13,519 nucleotides of DNA from Candidatus Tectimicrobiota bacterium (GCA_016193065.1 JACPSX010000135.1:1-13519), one strand, 5' to 3'; shown: positions 1-6,639, counted from the stretch's first letter. The notes: generated by a model from the letters alone, not told the origin. Numbers and translations are program-made.

Positions 1-204
1 GACCTGCCGGCGAAACCGCCGCAGGATTTCCAGGGTCCTCTCCATGGCCTGGCGCTGGAGCTTCCTCTCCTTCCAGAGCCCCTCCGACAACCGGGAAATG
101 GCCTGGCTGCTGTGGCAAATCCTCAGGGGCACACCCTGCTCCTTGCATGCCACCAGGAGCCGCACTGTGTTGGAGCCCAGATCAATTGACGCAAACGTCC
201 CCAT
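1..204 (-). CDS. Ppx/GppA family phosphatase, N-terminal fragment (runs off left edge)
   Basis: The first 68 codons are present, from ATG at 204 to the window edge. The translation starts MGTFASIDLGSNTVRLLVA, the phosphate-1 motif of the ASKHA-fold Ppx/GppA family (IDLGSNTVRLLV at residues 7-18). Family members hydrolyse inorganic polyphosphate from the ends (Ppx) or convert pppGpp to ppGpp (GppA) in the cytoplasm. The two cannot be told apart from this fragment. The start is supported by a purine-rich GGGAAAG a few bases upstream. A basic stretch (KERKLQRQ, RRFRRQ) follows the motif, as expected for the first helices of the fold. It lies on the same strand as cinA and nrdJ but is separated from cinA by about 295 bp of repeat sequence, so co-transcription is doubtful. 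Family assignment is firm; the exact substrate is open. Confidence 0.85.
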   Translation of the reverse strand, partial: MGTFASIDLGSNTVRLLVACKEQGVPLRICHSSQAISRLSEGLWKERKLQRQAMERTLEILRRFRRQV

Positions 205-310
205 GTTCTTTCCCGAAAGACCGGTTCCACCGGACCATACAAACACACTTAACCCTGATAGGTCCAATCCCCTCTCCCTATCCCTCTCCCCTTGAGACTG
301 TGTCATAAGT

Positions 311-343
311 CCGTTCATGGTTCGACAGGCTCACCACGAACGG
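311..343 (-). repeat. REP-like hairpin repeat, copy 1
   Basis: A 33-bp inverted repeat with ends CCGTTC and GAACGG. Its minus-strand core is TGAGCCTGTCGAA, flanked by TGG and CCA that pair. It is the same element as the copies at 373-405 and 12421-12450, but in the opposite orientation. It lies inside the MITE-like element. Confidence 0.65.
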
Positions 344-372
344 AGAAGGAGACCCGAAATTCAATCACTTAG

Positions 373-405
373 CCGTTCGTCCTGAGCTTGTCGAAGGGCG
401 AACGG
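373..405 (+). repeat. REP-like hairpin repeat, copy 2
   Basis: A 33-bp inverted repeat with ends CCGTTCG and CGAACGG and core TGAGCTTGTCGAA. The inner stem is CCT/AGG rather than the GGT/ACC of copy 1, so the stem is kept by paired changes. It lies inside the MITE-like element. Confidence 0.7.
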
Positions 406-498
406 CGGATTGCGACACAGTCTCCTTGCAAGGGGAGCGGGGAAGGGTGAGGGGTCTATATTCGTTCTCCAAATGGATGCTGCTTCTCCCAACCCGGA

Positions 499-1713
499 TC
501 ACGAGAGATCGGGCGAGCCAACCAGGAGGATGCGGCGGAGGATCTCCAAGGCAGACGTGCTGGCCCGCCGCCACAGGGCCGGGGGCTCCGGCAACGGAGC
601 CGTCCTCTGGAATTTCCCCCAGGGTCCTAGAAAAAGGAAATGAGCCCGCCAGGGAGCATGAGAGCCGGGGCCGCACTTGTTTTCCGTTACCGCGAGCCCC
701 AGGACTCCCGAGGCCTGGAAATCCGCCATCAGGGCAAGGCAGGCTCCCTCCATCTCCGGCTTCTTTTCTTCCGAAGAGTCGGCAGAGGTCAAATGAGGCC
801 GCACGACACCGCCCTGGAGAAACCCTACGCTTCCGGGTACTGCCGCCAGCCGGCTCAAAAGAAAACCGCCGCTGCCCCACTCCGCCACCGCCAGACGAAG
901 CCCTTTCGCCAGCAAGATCCCGCCGACGACTGCTTCGAGGGTCTCCTCATCCTGCCCGAACACGCGATTCCCAAGGCGCTGCAGAATTTCCCGGCAGGTT
1001 CCCGCCACGAGCCCCTCCACGGATCGCGCTTCCTCCCCTCTCGCCGTGACCCGGATATGGGTCTCCCCCTCCCGGGCCAGGAGGCCGACGGCTGGATTCG
1101 TGGACCCCGTCATGAGATCGCCAACGATCTGATCCACGCGACTCTCCCCTAAACCAGCCACCTTGAGGGTTCGGGTTAATGTAAGACCACGAAGCCCGAA
1201 GCGGCTCTGCAGGAAGGGCAAGACCACCTGCTCGAGCAGGAACACCATTTCCGCAGGAACTCCGGGCAAGGAGATGAGGACGTTTCCGCCGTGTTCGGCG
1301 ATAAAACCAGGCGCCGTGCCCCGGGGGTTCTCGATAGGGATGGAACCGGCTGGGATGTAGGCCTGCTTGCGATTATTCGGGGTCATGGAGACCCCCAGGC
1401 GTTGGAAGCGCTCTTCGATCTTAGCGAGAAGCTCGGGATGAAACTCCAGGTCGACCCCGAGGGCCCGGGCAACGATCTCCCGGGTAAGGTCATCCTCCGT
1501 GGGACCGATCCCCCCCGTGGTGATCACCACCCCAGATCGTCTCAGGGCCAGGGATAGAATTTCCTGAATCCGTTCCCGGTGGTCCCCGACGGCGCTCTGA
1601 TAGCAGACGGGTATGCCGATCGTTCCGAACTGGCGGGCGATAGTCGCGGCGTTCGTGTCCACCACATCTCCCGCCAGGAGTTCGGAGCCAATGGAGATTA
1701 CTTCAGCCTGCAC
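499..1713 (-). CDS. cinA: CinA family protein: MoaB-like domain plus degenerate PncC (NMN amidase) domain
   Basis: A 404-residue protein of normal CinA length. Residues 1-170 form the MoaB/MogA-like COG1058 domain: ISIGSELLAGDVVDTN at 6-21 and the signature TTGGIGPTEDDLT at 65-77. In studied homologues this domain is an ADP-ribose/CoA-type pyrophosphatase. A middle region (about 175-255) matches the CinA KH-like linker. Residues 258-400 occupy the place of the PncC nicotinamide-nucleotide amidase domain, which recycles NMN for NAD synthesis. The PncC motif AESCTGG reads AEWGSGG (277-283), so the conserved Ser is Trp, and the YSN..K and GIAGP..G..KPVGTV motifs are not recognisable. The amidase is therefore probably inactive. 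The start is GTG at 1713 with GGTAGGGAAAT upstream; an overlapping ATG is out of frame. It lies about 100 bp after nrdJ on the same strand and could be read through from it. Confidence 0.88.
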   Translation of the reverse strand: MQAEVISIGSELLAGDVVDTNAATIARQFGTIGIPVCYQSAVGDHRERIQEILSLALRRSGVVITTGGIGPTEDDLTREIVARALGVDLEFHPELLAKIEERFQRLGVSMTPNNRKQAYIPAGSIPIENPRGTAPGFIAEHGGNVLISLPGVPAEMVFLLEQVVLPFLQSRFGLRGLTLTRTLKVAGLGESRVDQIVGDLMTGSTNPAVGLLAREGETHIRVTARGEEARSVEGLVAGTCREILQRLGNRVFGQDEETLEAVVGGILLAKGLRLAVAEWGSGGFLLSRLAAVPGSVGFLQGGVVRPHLTSADSSEEKKPEMEGACLALMADFQASGVLGLAVTENKCGPGSHAPWRAHFLFLGPWGKFQRTAPLPEPPALWRRASTSALEILRRILLVGSPDLS

Positions 1714-1743
1714 ATTTCCCTACCTGGGATGAACGGGATGCGT

Positions 1744-1771
1744 CCGGGGAGGAGGAAGCCCTCCTCCCCGG
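1744..1771. other. Strong 12-bp GC-rich hairpin between nrdJ and cinA
   Basis: CCGGGGAGGAGG (1744-1755) and CCTCCTCCCCGG (1760-1771) are perfect complements around a 4-base loop AAGC. No T-run follows on either strand, so it is not a classic intrinsic terminator. It could still end or attenuate nrdJ transcription, or protect a processed 3' end. On the minus strand it lies between the nrdJ stop (1812) and the cinA start (1713). Confidence 0.6.
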
Positions 1772-1811
1772 GCTGGCATGCTTTCTCCCCGACCTCCTCC
1801 CCTGCCTGGGA

Positions 1812-2470
1812 TCAGCAGCGCGACCAGCCGCAATGATAACAGACGACGCAACCTGTCTCGTGGGCAACCCCGCCCCCGCAATCGGGGCAGGTGGAGATAA
1901 ACGCCAGAGGTCGCCTGGAGTCATGGCCGTTCCCGGGCGCCGGGGAAGCGGATTTCGCCTTCGTCGGAATCTTGGGCAACCCGGCGGTCGGTTTCAGGTG
2001 AGCCATGTACCCGCCGTTTTGCTGGCGCTCCAGATGGCGCTCCAAGGCCTTTCCAATCGCATCGGGCGTGGACAGGATCAGCTCTCCGTTCTCCCAGACC
2101 GGCAGGGGTCCTGAAATTCCCTTGAGCTGCTGAATGATCTCCCGGGGATCGATCCCCGCCCGCAGCGCCAGCGAGATGAGCCGGCTGATGGCTTCCGACT
2201 GGGCCTGGGCATTGCCCCCCGCTTTGCCGATCGTCGTAAACACCTCGCACAGCCCCTCGCTGTCCTCGTTGATGGTGATGTAAAGGTTCCCCTCTCCCGT
2301 GCGAATCCTCTCCGTAACCCCGCGGGTGATGGCCGGCCGCGTGCGCGGATGAAACCCGTTGGACTTGTGAGCCGTCTGGGAGCCGTTCCCCTCGGACTCG
2401 ACGATCAGGGTCGCAGGAGCCTCGGATTCCGCCGCCGGTGACTTGAGCTCCTCTTCCGCTTCTGCCGCTT
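1812..2470 (-). CDS. nrdJ: Class II ribonucleotide reductase, C-terminal part in a shifted frame (TSCPD domain and zinc ribbon)
   Basis: This is the continuation of the nrdJ catalytic ORF, read in the -1 frame. The frame is open from before the AEAAEAEEE tract (about 2475-2455). It continues as a Ser/Pro/Glu linker, then the TSCPD domain (RPAITRGVTERIRTGEGNLY onward, through ITINEDSEGLCEVFTT and GKAGGNAQAQSEAISRL), to a Cys-rich tail CPDCGG...GCVVCYHCGWSRC ending at the TGA at 1812. In B12-dependent RNRs this tail carries thiols that re-reduce the active-site disulfide. No credible start codon with an RBS precedes the domain, so it is unlikely to be made as a separate protein. It needs the upstream ORF plus a frame change. 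The domain itself looks intact. The boundary near 2470 is approximate. Confidence 0.8.
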
Positions 2471-4288
2471 CCGCTTGTAGGCCGTGAGGTAGATGTCGGC
2501 GACGGTTTCCACCGAGACATCCTCCGGGAGGTTCACCGTGGAGGAGATGGCGCTGTCCACGTAGTTTTGAATGACGCCCTGCATCTTCACCCGGAAGTAG
2601 GGATCGATTTCGTGGGCCGTCACCACGTGGGGGGGGAGGTTCTCGTCGCCGCCAAAGAGCTTCTGAATCAGGTGGTGGTACACCTTATACTCCTGGAAGC
2701 TCTCTCCGTCCGCGTTCTTCACGCGCCGTCTGTAGCTCGTGCAGAAAATGGGCTCCACCCCCGAGCTGGAGCGGGCCACAATGGATCCGGTGCCCACCGG
2801 GGGAACGGTAATCACGGTGCCGTTGCGGATCCCCGAGCGCCGGATCTCTTCGCGGATCTCCTCGGGCAGGGCCTGCACGAATCTGCTCTGGGAATAGCCC
2901 TCCCAATTAAACACGGGGAACGGACCCTTCTCCCGGGCCAGATCCACCGAGGTCCGGTAGGCCGAATCCCGGATCGTGCGCATCATCCTGTCGACGGTTT
3001 GCAGGGCTTCCTCGGAGTCGTAGCGGATCTTCATGCACACCAGAGCATCCGCGAGCCCGGTAATTCCCAGGCCCACCCGGCGATCCGACGCCACGGCCTC
3101 TTTGATCTTGTCCAGAGCGTGGTTATCCATGTTGTAGTCGATCACGTCATCGAGGAACCGGGTGGCGACGCGGGTCGTTTCCGCCAGATCCACGTAATCG
3201 AAGCTGCCGTCTTCCCGCACGAACGCGGTCAGGTTCAAGCTCCCCAGATTGCAGGCCGTGTAGGCGGCCAGTGGCTGCTCGCCGCAGGGATTCGTGCTGG
3301 ACAGCGGGTTCATGTACTCCAGATTGTGATACTCGCGCATCGTATCCCAGAAGATCACCCCGGGCTCGGCCGAGGCATGGGCGTTTTCGATGATCTTCTT
3401 CCACAGATCCCGGGCCCGGACAGTGCGGAACACCTTCTCCCCCCAGCGCAGGGAAAAATCCTCGTCGTTGAGAACCGCCTGCATGAACTCGTGAGTGACC
3501 AGGACGCTGATGTTCGCGTACTGGACCTTGCGCCGCTCGGGATCGTTCTTGATCGTGATGAACCTCTCGATATCGGGATGATCCACCCGCAAGGTCAGCA
3601 TCAGGGCGCCCCGGCGCCCGGCCTGGGAAACCGTGTTCGTGCTCTCGCTCAGCAGGTTCATGAACGCTGTGGCCCCCGGGGATTTGTCCACGGTGGCGTT
3701 GACCGGTGCCCCCTCGGGGCGCAAGATGGAGAGGTCGGTCCCCACTCCCCCTCCGGTGCGGTACACGAGGGCCGACTCCATCAAGCAAGTGTAGATCCCT
3801 TCCAGGCTGTCCTCGACGATGGGGATCACATAGCAGTTGGACAGGGTGGGCCGGCGCCGGGCATCTTCCCGCCCCGCCGCATGCATGACCCGTCCGCCCG
3901 GGACAAATTTAAAATCGATCAGGATGGACATGAACTGGTAGTACCAGTAGTCCCGATTGGATTCCACGCTGGCGACGGCGCGGGCAGTCCGGTCCCAGAG
4001 ATGAAACGGTCCCGTCTCACCCGGAGCCAGATATTTGCTGTTCAGCACATTGACCGCCAGGTCGTCGTCCCCGTAGTACTCGGAGGCATCCAGGGCCTTG
4101 ACCAAGAGCATCCCGCCGTGATCCGAGCGCAAGCATTTGCGCTCCAGGTCGCGCAGGAGTTCCTGGCTTGGCCTCGAGTCGGCAGCCGGCCGCTCCAGTT
4201 GCCCTTCTTCGACCGGAGCGGGGCTCTCTGGGATCGCCGGCACCGTCGTCGCCCCCCATTCTCCCCGCTGTACCAGCTCCTGGGTCAT
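2405..4288 (-). CDS. nrdJ: Vitamin B12-dependent (class II) ribonucleoside-diphosphate reductase, catalytic part, frameshifted at its 3' end
   Basis: Makes deoxyribonucleotides from ribonucleotides using adenosylcobalamin. The N-terminal 45 residues are a variable extension. The catalytic barrel follows with LSNCYV (Cys152), NPCGE (Asn333, Cys335, Glu337) and Cys346. The 11-residue gap between Cys335 and Cys346 is the same as between Cys322 (thiyl radical) and Cys333 of Thermotoga maritima NrdJ; Cys152 corresponds to its Cys134. PPVGTGSIVARSSSGVEPIF and SSTVNLPEDVSVE are also typical. After DIYLTAY (to residue 604) the expected GCKGITVYRDGSR segment is missing. The frame runs into a basic nonsense tail (KRKRQKRKRSSSHRRR) and a TGA at 2405, while the true C-terminus continues in the -1 frame. 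The start ATG at 4288 has GAGGAGG about 9 bases upstream. The purine tract at 2449-2478 is the break point: a real deletion or an assembly collapse. A long antisense ORF over this gene is a codon-bias shadow. Confidence 0.9.
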   Translation of the reverse strand: MTQELVQRGEWGATTVPAIPESPAPVEEGQLERPAADSRPSQELLRDLERKCLRSDHGGMLLVKALDASEYYGDDDLAVNVLNSKYLAPGETGPFHLWDRTARAVASVESNRDYWYYQFMSILIDFKFVPGGRVMHAAGREDARRRPTLSNCYVIPIVEDSLEGIYTCLMESALVYRTGGGVGTDLSILRPEGAPVNATVDKSPGATAFMNLLSESTNTVSQAGRRGALMLTLRVDHPDIERFITIKNDPERRKVQYANISVLVTHEFMQAVLNDEDFSLRWGEKVFRTVRARDLWKKIIENAHASAEPGVIFWDTMREYHNLEYMNPLSSTNPCGEQPLAAYTACNLGSLNLTAFVREDGSFDYVDLAETTRVATRFLDDVIDYNMDNHALDKIKEAVASDRRVGLGITGLADALVCMKIRYDSEEALQTVDRMMRTIRDSAYRTSVDLAREKGPFPVFNWEGYSQSRFVQALPEEIREEIRRSGIRNGTVITVPPVGTGSIVARSSSGVEPIFCTSYRRRVKNADGESFQEYKVYHHLIQKLFGGDENLPPHVVTAHEIDPYFRVKMQGVIQNYVDSAISSTVNLPEDVSVETVADIYLTAYKRKRQKRKRSSSHRRRNPRLLRP

Positions 4289-4327
4289 CCTGAATCCTCC
4301 TCACGGTCCAAAAGTTCGCAAATCGCT

Positions 4328-4353
4328 GTGGACTCCCCTCCCTGGGGAGCCAC
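4328..4353. other. Hairpin in the nrdJ 5' leader
   Basis: GTGG-A-CTCCCC (4328-4338) pairs with GGGGAG-CCAC (4344-4353), giving 10 pairs with one bulged A and a 5-base loop. In the nrdJ mRNA it sits about 40-65 bases before the start codon and clear of the RBS. It may stabilise or attenuate the leader. No B12-box of a cobalamin riboswitch was seen in this leader. Confidence 0.45.
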
Positions 4354-4477
4354 ATCCTTTGTTTGAAAGGGCTTCTAGGCCGGCAATGAAGAGCCAGAAC
4401 GCCTGTTTGTCCGATCGTTATCTACACCAGGCAAGGGAGCCTTTGAATACCCTTTTGTTACCTTGCTTGTTATCCTC

Positions 4478-4506
4478 TTAATAATCCGGAAGAAACAGGG
4501 TGTCAA
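4478..4506 (-). promoter_or_regulatory. Predicted sigma70-type promoter of nrdJ
   Basis: On the minus strand TTGACA (4506-4501) is followed after exactly 17 bases by TATTAA (4483-4478). The predicted start near 4471 gives a leader of about 180 bases. It is the best promoter match in the 423-bp divergent nrdJ-ald region. Confidence 0.6.
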
Positions 4507-4512
4507 TATTTT

Positions 4513-4560
4513 TTTCAATATGTTGTTGTTTTTTTCTAAAGTTTCCACAATATGTAGTGG
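4513..4560. promoter_or_regulatory. Tandem NrdR-like boxes upstream of nrdJ
   Basis: Box A is CCACAATATGTAGTGG (4545-4560), a close match to the NrdR consensus acaCWATATWTWGTgt. Box B is TTTCAATATGTTGTTG (4513-4528), a weaker match. The shared CAATATGT cores are 32 bp apart. NrdR, the ATP/dATP-sensing repressor of RNR genes, binds paired boxes about 31-32 bp apart (three helical turns). Both boxes lie upstream of the predicted -35 (centres near -50 and -82), which is somewhat far for simple blocking. The nrdR gene is not in this window. Confidence 0.65.
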
Positions 4561-4651
4561 AAAAGCTGTGACTAACCTGGGGATAACCTGAGATAAAAAA
4601 GGGGGTTTTGGGGTTCCAAGCCCCCCTCGGCGGGAGGCCGGCAGCCCCGGA

Positions 4652-4680
4652 TTCCTTCCTTTTAGAAGGTAAGTTATACT
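4652..4680 (+). promoter_or_regulatory. Possible promoter of ald
   Basis: TATACT (4675-4680) is a good -10. The -35 at the proper 17-bp spacing, TTCCTT, is poor, so an activator may be needed. The predicted start near 4687 falls inside a GGCGCC-CGCCC-GGCGCC inverted repeat (4683-4699), just before the AGGAGG ribosome-binding site (4702-4707). The rest of the gap (4561-4651) holds G/C-runs and no gene. Confidence 0.4.
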
Positions 4681-4711
4681 AAGGCGCCCGCCCGGCGCCG
4701 CAGGAGGAGTC

Positions 4712-5827
4712 ATGATCATAGGGGTTCCCAAAGAAATCAAGACCGACGAACACCGCGTTTCCTGCGTCCCGGCGGGGGTGCAAGCTCTCTGCGAAGCGGG
4801 GCACCGGGTCCTCGTGCAGGCCGGGGCCGGCTCCGGTTGCGGCCTCACGGATCGGGACTTCGAGCAGGCCGGGGCCCGGATCGTCCAAAACTCCGCCGAC
4901 ATCTTCGGGGAAGCGGAGATGATCATCAAGGTCAAGGAACCCCAGCCCTCCGAATACCCCCTGCTCCGCCCCGGGCAGATCCTTTATACCTACCTTCACC
5001 TGGCAGCCAGTAAGGACCTGACCCAGGCGCTCAAGGAACGGCAAATCATCGCCATTGGCTACGAAACCATCCAGCTCGCCGACGGGTCCCTCCCCCTGCT
5101 CACTCCCATGAGTGAAGTAGCGGGCCGGATGGCCGTTCAAGTCGGCGCCTACTTCCTGCAAAAACAGGAAGGGGGCCGCGGGGTGCTTCTCAGCGGCGTG
5201 CCTGGAGTTCCCCCCGCAGAAGTCCTGATCCTGGGCGGGGGCACAGTGGGGGGGAATGCAGCGCGAGTGGCTGTGGGACTCGGCGCGCAGGTGACCGTGA
5301 TCGATTCGAACCTGGAGCGCTTGCGGCACCTGGATTCCTTATACCGGGGGCGCCTGATCACACTGCCTTCCCACCGCCACACCGTTTCCGCCGCCATCCG
5401 CACGGCTGATCTCGTCATTGGAGCCGTTCTCATCCCCGGTGCCAAGACCCCAAAAATCGTGCAGCGCGCTCACCTCAAGACGATGAAAGAAGGGGCCGTG
5501 ATCGTGGATGTGGCCGTCGATCAGGGAGGATGCGTGGAGACCAGCCGTCCCACCACCCACAGCAAACCGACCTTCGTGGTGGACCGGATTCTCCATTACT
5601 GTGTGGCAAACATGCCCGGCGCGGTGGCGCGCACATCTTCCTTCGCACTGGCGAACACGACGCTTCCCTACGCCCTGGTCATCGCCAACGAGGGGCTGGT
5701 GAAGGCCGTTCGCAAGGATCCAGCCCTGGCCCGCGGTGTGAACCTCTACTGCGGTGAAGTGACCTACCAGGCCGTGGCGGCGGATCTGGGCTACACGTAC
5801 CGGCCGCTCACCGAACTCTTGTCTTGA
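4712..5827 (+). CDS. ald: Alanine dehydrogenase
   Basis: NAD-dependent interconversion of L-alanine and pyruvate plus ammonia, in the cytoplasm. The 371-residue length is standard. The substrate and catalytic residues sit at the numbering known from the Mycobacterium tuberculosis enzyme: Arg15 (EHR), Lys75 (KVKEP), His96 (YLHLA) and Asp270 (DVAVDQGG). The Rossmann motif ILGGGTVGGNAA is at 173-184, and the acidic residue of VIDSN (Asp198) points to NAD rather than NADP. The signature MPGAVARTSSFALANTTLPY near the C-terminus is complete. The start ATG at 4712 has a near-perfect AGGAGG 4 bases upstream. It is divergent from nrdJ, and dcd follows after 75 bp on the same strand. The last codons (CTTGTCTTGA) overlap a sequence repeated after dcd, and TTGACA there may be the dcd promoter -35. 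Every key residue is present, so the call is firm. Confidence 0.96.
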   Translation: MIIGVPKEIKTDEHRVSCVPAGVQALCEAGHRVLVQAGAGSGCGLTDRDFEQAGARIVQNSADIFGEAEMIIKVKEPQPSEYPLLRPGQILYTYLHLAASKDLTQALKERQIIAIGYETIQLADGSLPLLTPMSEVAGRMAVQVGAYFLQKQEGGRGVLLSGVPGVPPAEVLILGGGTVGGNAARVAVGLGAQVTVIDSNLERLRHLDSLYRGRLITLPSHRHTVSAAIRTADLVIGAVLIPGAKTPKIVQRAHLKTMKEGAVIVDVAVDQGGCVETSRPTTHSKPTFVVDRILHYCVANMPGAVARTSSFALANTTLPYALVIANEGLVKAVRKDPALARGVNLYCGEVTYQAVAADLGYTYRPLTELLS

Positions 5828-5855
5828 CAGGTTTCACACTTTTCCGGATGATCGT
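5818..5855 (+). promoter_or_regulatory. Short leader-repeat piece and possible dcd promoter
   Basis: CTTGTCTTGACAGGTTTC (5818-5835) is repeated after dcd at 6494-6511 with two changes (CTTGTCCTGACAGGTCTC). Both are followed by ACTTT and then GGATG. Here TTGACA (5824-5829) with 17 bases to GATGAT (5847-5852) could serve as the dcd promoter. The -35 overlaps the ald stop codon. Confidence 0.4.
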
Positions 5856-5902
5856 GCGGAATTATCCGAAGACCTTCCCCCTGACAGAAAAGGAGCAAGC
5901 CG

Positions 5903-6457
5903 ATGGGGCTGAAATCGGATCGCTGGATCAGGACCATGTCTCTCGAACATGCCATGATCACCCCGTTCGAAGAGAAGCAGGTCTCCCAAGGGGCCATCTC
6001 TTACGGAGTGTCTTCCTACGGGTACGACATCCGGATTGCCGACGAGTTCAAGATCTTCACGAACATCAACACCACGATCGTGGATCCCAAGAGCTTCGAC
6101 CCCCGATCCTTCGTGGATTTCAGGGGGCCCGTGTGCATCATCCCACCGAACTCTTTCGCTCTGGGCAAGACGGTGGAGTACTTCCGCATTCCCCGCAACG
6201 TGCTCACGGTCTGCGTGGGCAAATCCACTTACGCCCGCTGCGGTATTATCGTGAACGTGACCCCGTTCGAGCCCGAATGGGAAGGGTACGTGACGATGGA
6301 AATCTCCAACACAACCCCCCTGCCGGCCAAAATCTACGCCAACGAGGGGATCGCCCAGGTTCTTTTCTTTGAAGGGGACGAGCCCTGCCAGGTCTCTTAC
6401 GCGGACAAGAAGGGGAAGTACCAGGCCCAGCAGGGACTCACGCTGCCCAAGATTTAA
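5903..6457 (+). CDS. dcd: dCTP deaminase (possibly bifunctional dCTP deaminase/dUTPase)
   Basis: Deaminates dCTP to dUTP, the precursor path to dTMP, and so works downstream of the ribonucleotide reductase next door. At 184 residues it is slightly shorter than E. coli Dcd (193). The trimer-fold motifs are present: [10 protein letters not shown] (37-46), [13 protein letters not shown] (106-118), [16 protein letters not shown] (121-136) and the C-terminal [19 protein letters not shown]. By alignment Glu133 is the catalytic base (E. coli Glu138), and Ser108 and Arg112 match E. coli Ser111 and Arg115. The start ATG at 5903 has AAAGGAGC upstream. A broken copy of its 3' third lies about 5.9 kb downstream (12248-12376). 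Whether it also removes pyrophosphate, as in the DCD-DUT enzymes, cannot be told from sequence alone. Confidence 0.94.
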   Translation: MGLKSDRWIRTMSLEHAMITPFEEKQVSQGAISYGVSSYGYDIRIADEFKIFTNINTTIVDPKSFDPRSFVDFRGPVCIIPPNSFALGKTVEYFRIPRNVLTVCVGKSTYARCGIIVNVTPFEPEWEGYVTMEISNTTPLPAKIYANEGIAQVLFFEGDEPCQVSYADKKGKYQAQQGLTLPKI

Positions 6458-6493
6458 CAAGATGCCGAAAAATTCCATTTCCTTGTTCGAAAG

Positions 6494-6639
6494 CTTGTCC
6501 TGACAGGTCTCGTTGACTTTCTTTTTTACGGGATGTACCCTTCAGTCTTGAATCCTTAACATCTAACGAGCCGATGATCAGCGCAAGCCTCCGCAAACCT
6601 CCATTGCTCGTGTCGCTCTGCGGGTATCGCGGGAAATGG
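6494..6639 (+). promoter_or_regulatory. Leader region of the one-carbon operon (copy 1 of a duplicated control region)
   Basis: Fills most of the dcd-to-methyltransferase gap. It begins with the ald/dcd-junction repeat (6494-6511). TTGACT (6513-6518) is then spaced 17 bases from TACCCT (6536-6541). TTGAATCCTTAACATCT, GATCAGCGCAA and AAACCTCCATTGCTCGTG follow. The same blocks recur in the same order at 11274-11392. CCATT (6601-6605) can pair with AATGG (6635-6639) just before the start codon. ACGAGC/GCTCGT (about 6564-6610) can form an alternative stem. Confidence 0.6.

Larger units (their letters stand above)
294..424. mobile_element. MITE-like element, 131 bp, with 11-bp perfect terminal inverted repeats
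   Basis: The ends are GAGACTGTGTC (294-304) and GACACAGTCTC (414-424), exact reverse complements. The flanks are a direct repeat CTT (291-293 and 425-427), consistent with a 3-bp target duplication. CCTT is also possible if the last C of the right end is counted as target. No protein is encoded. Inside are two hairpin repeats (311-343 and 373-405). It interrupts the 269-454 palindrome, so it inserted later. I could not assign the parent insertion sequence family. Confidence 0.55.
269..454. repeat. Imperfect palindromic intergenic repeat, interrupted by a MITE
   Basis: Two CT-rich arms face each other: 269-293 (CCCCTCTCCCTATCC...CCCCTT) and 428-454, whose reverse complement starts CCCCTCACCCTTCCCC and ends CCCCTTGC. 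The arms agree at about 21 of 25 positions. If 294-427 is removed they join into one continuous palindrome with the centre CCTTGCAAGG. This resembles REP/ERIC-like intergenic repeats with CCCTCWCCC motifs in many proteobacterial-type genomes (recalled, not searched). The intact form would make a long RNA hairpin between cinA and the ppx-like gene. Confidence 0.6.

Noticed and set aside
2567-4366. A 599-codon open frame on the plus strand opposite nrdJ
   Set aside because: It mirrors nrdJ codon for codon, shows no recognisable domain, and is a common by-product of GC-rich codon use.
4289-4478. Cobalamin riboswitch in the nrdJ leader
   Set aside because: No B12-box (GCCACTG) or typical multi-stem core was seen; only one simple hairpin is supported.
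4561-4600. DnaA-box-like GGGGATAA near paired TTTCCAC sequences, suggesting an origin
   Set aside because: There is only one imperfect match, no cluster and no dnaA/dnaN/gyrB neighbours. The TTTCCAC pair is explained by the NrdR-like box.
4600-4632. Terminator made of G- and C-runs in the nrdJ-ald gap
   Set aside because: Pairing between GGGGG/GGGG and CCCCC is ambiguous, no T-run follows, and both neighbouring genes point away from it.
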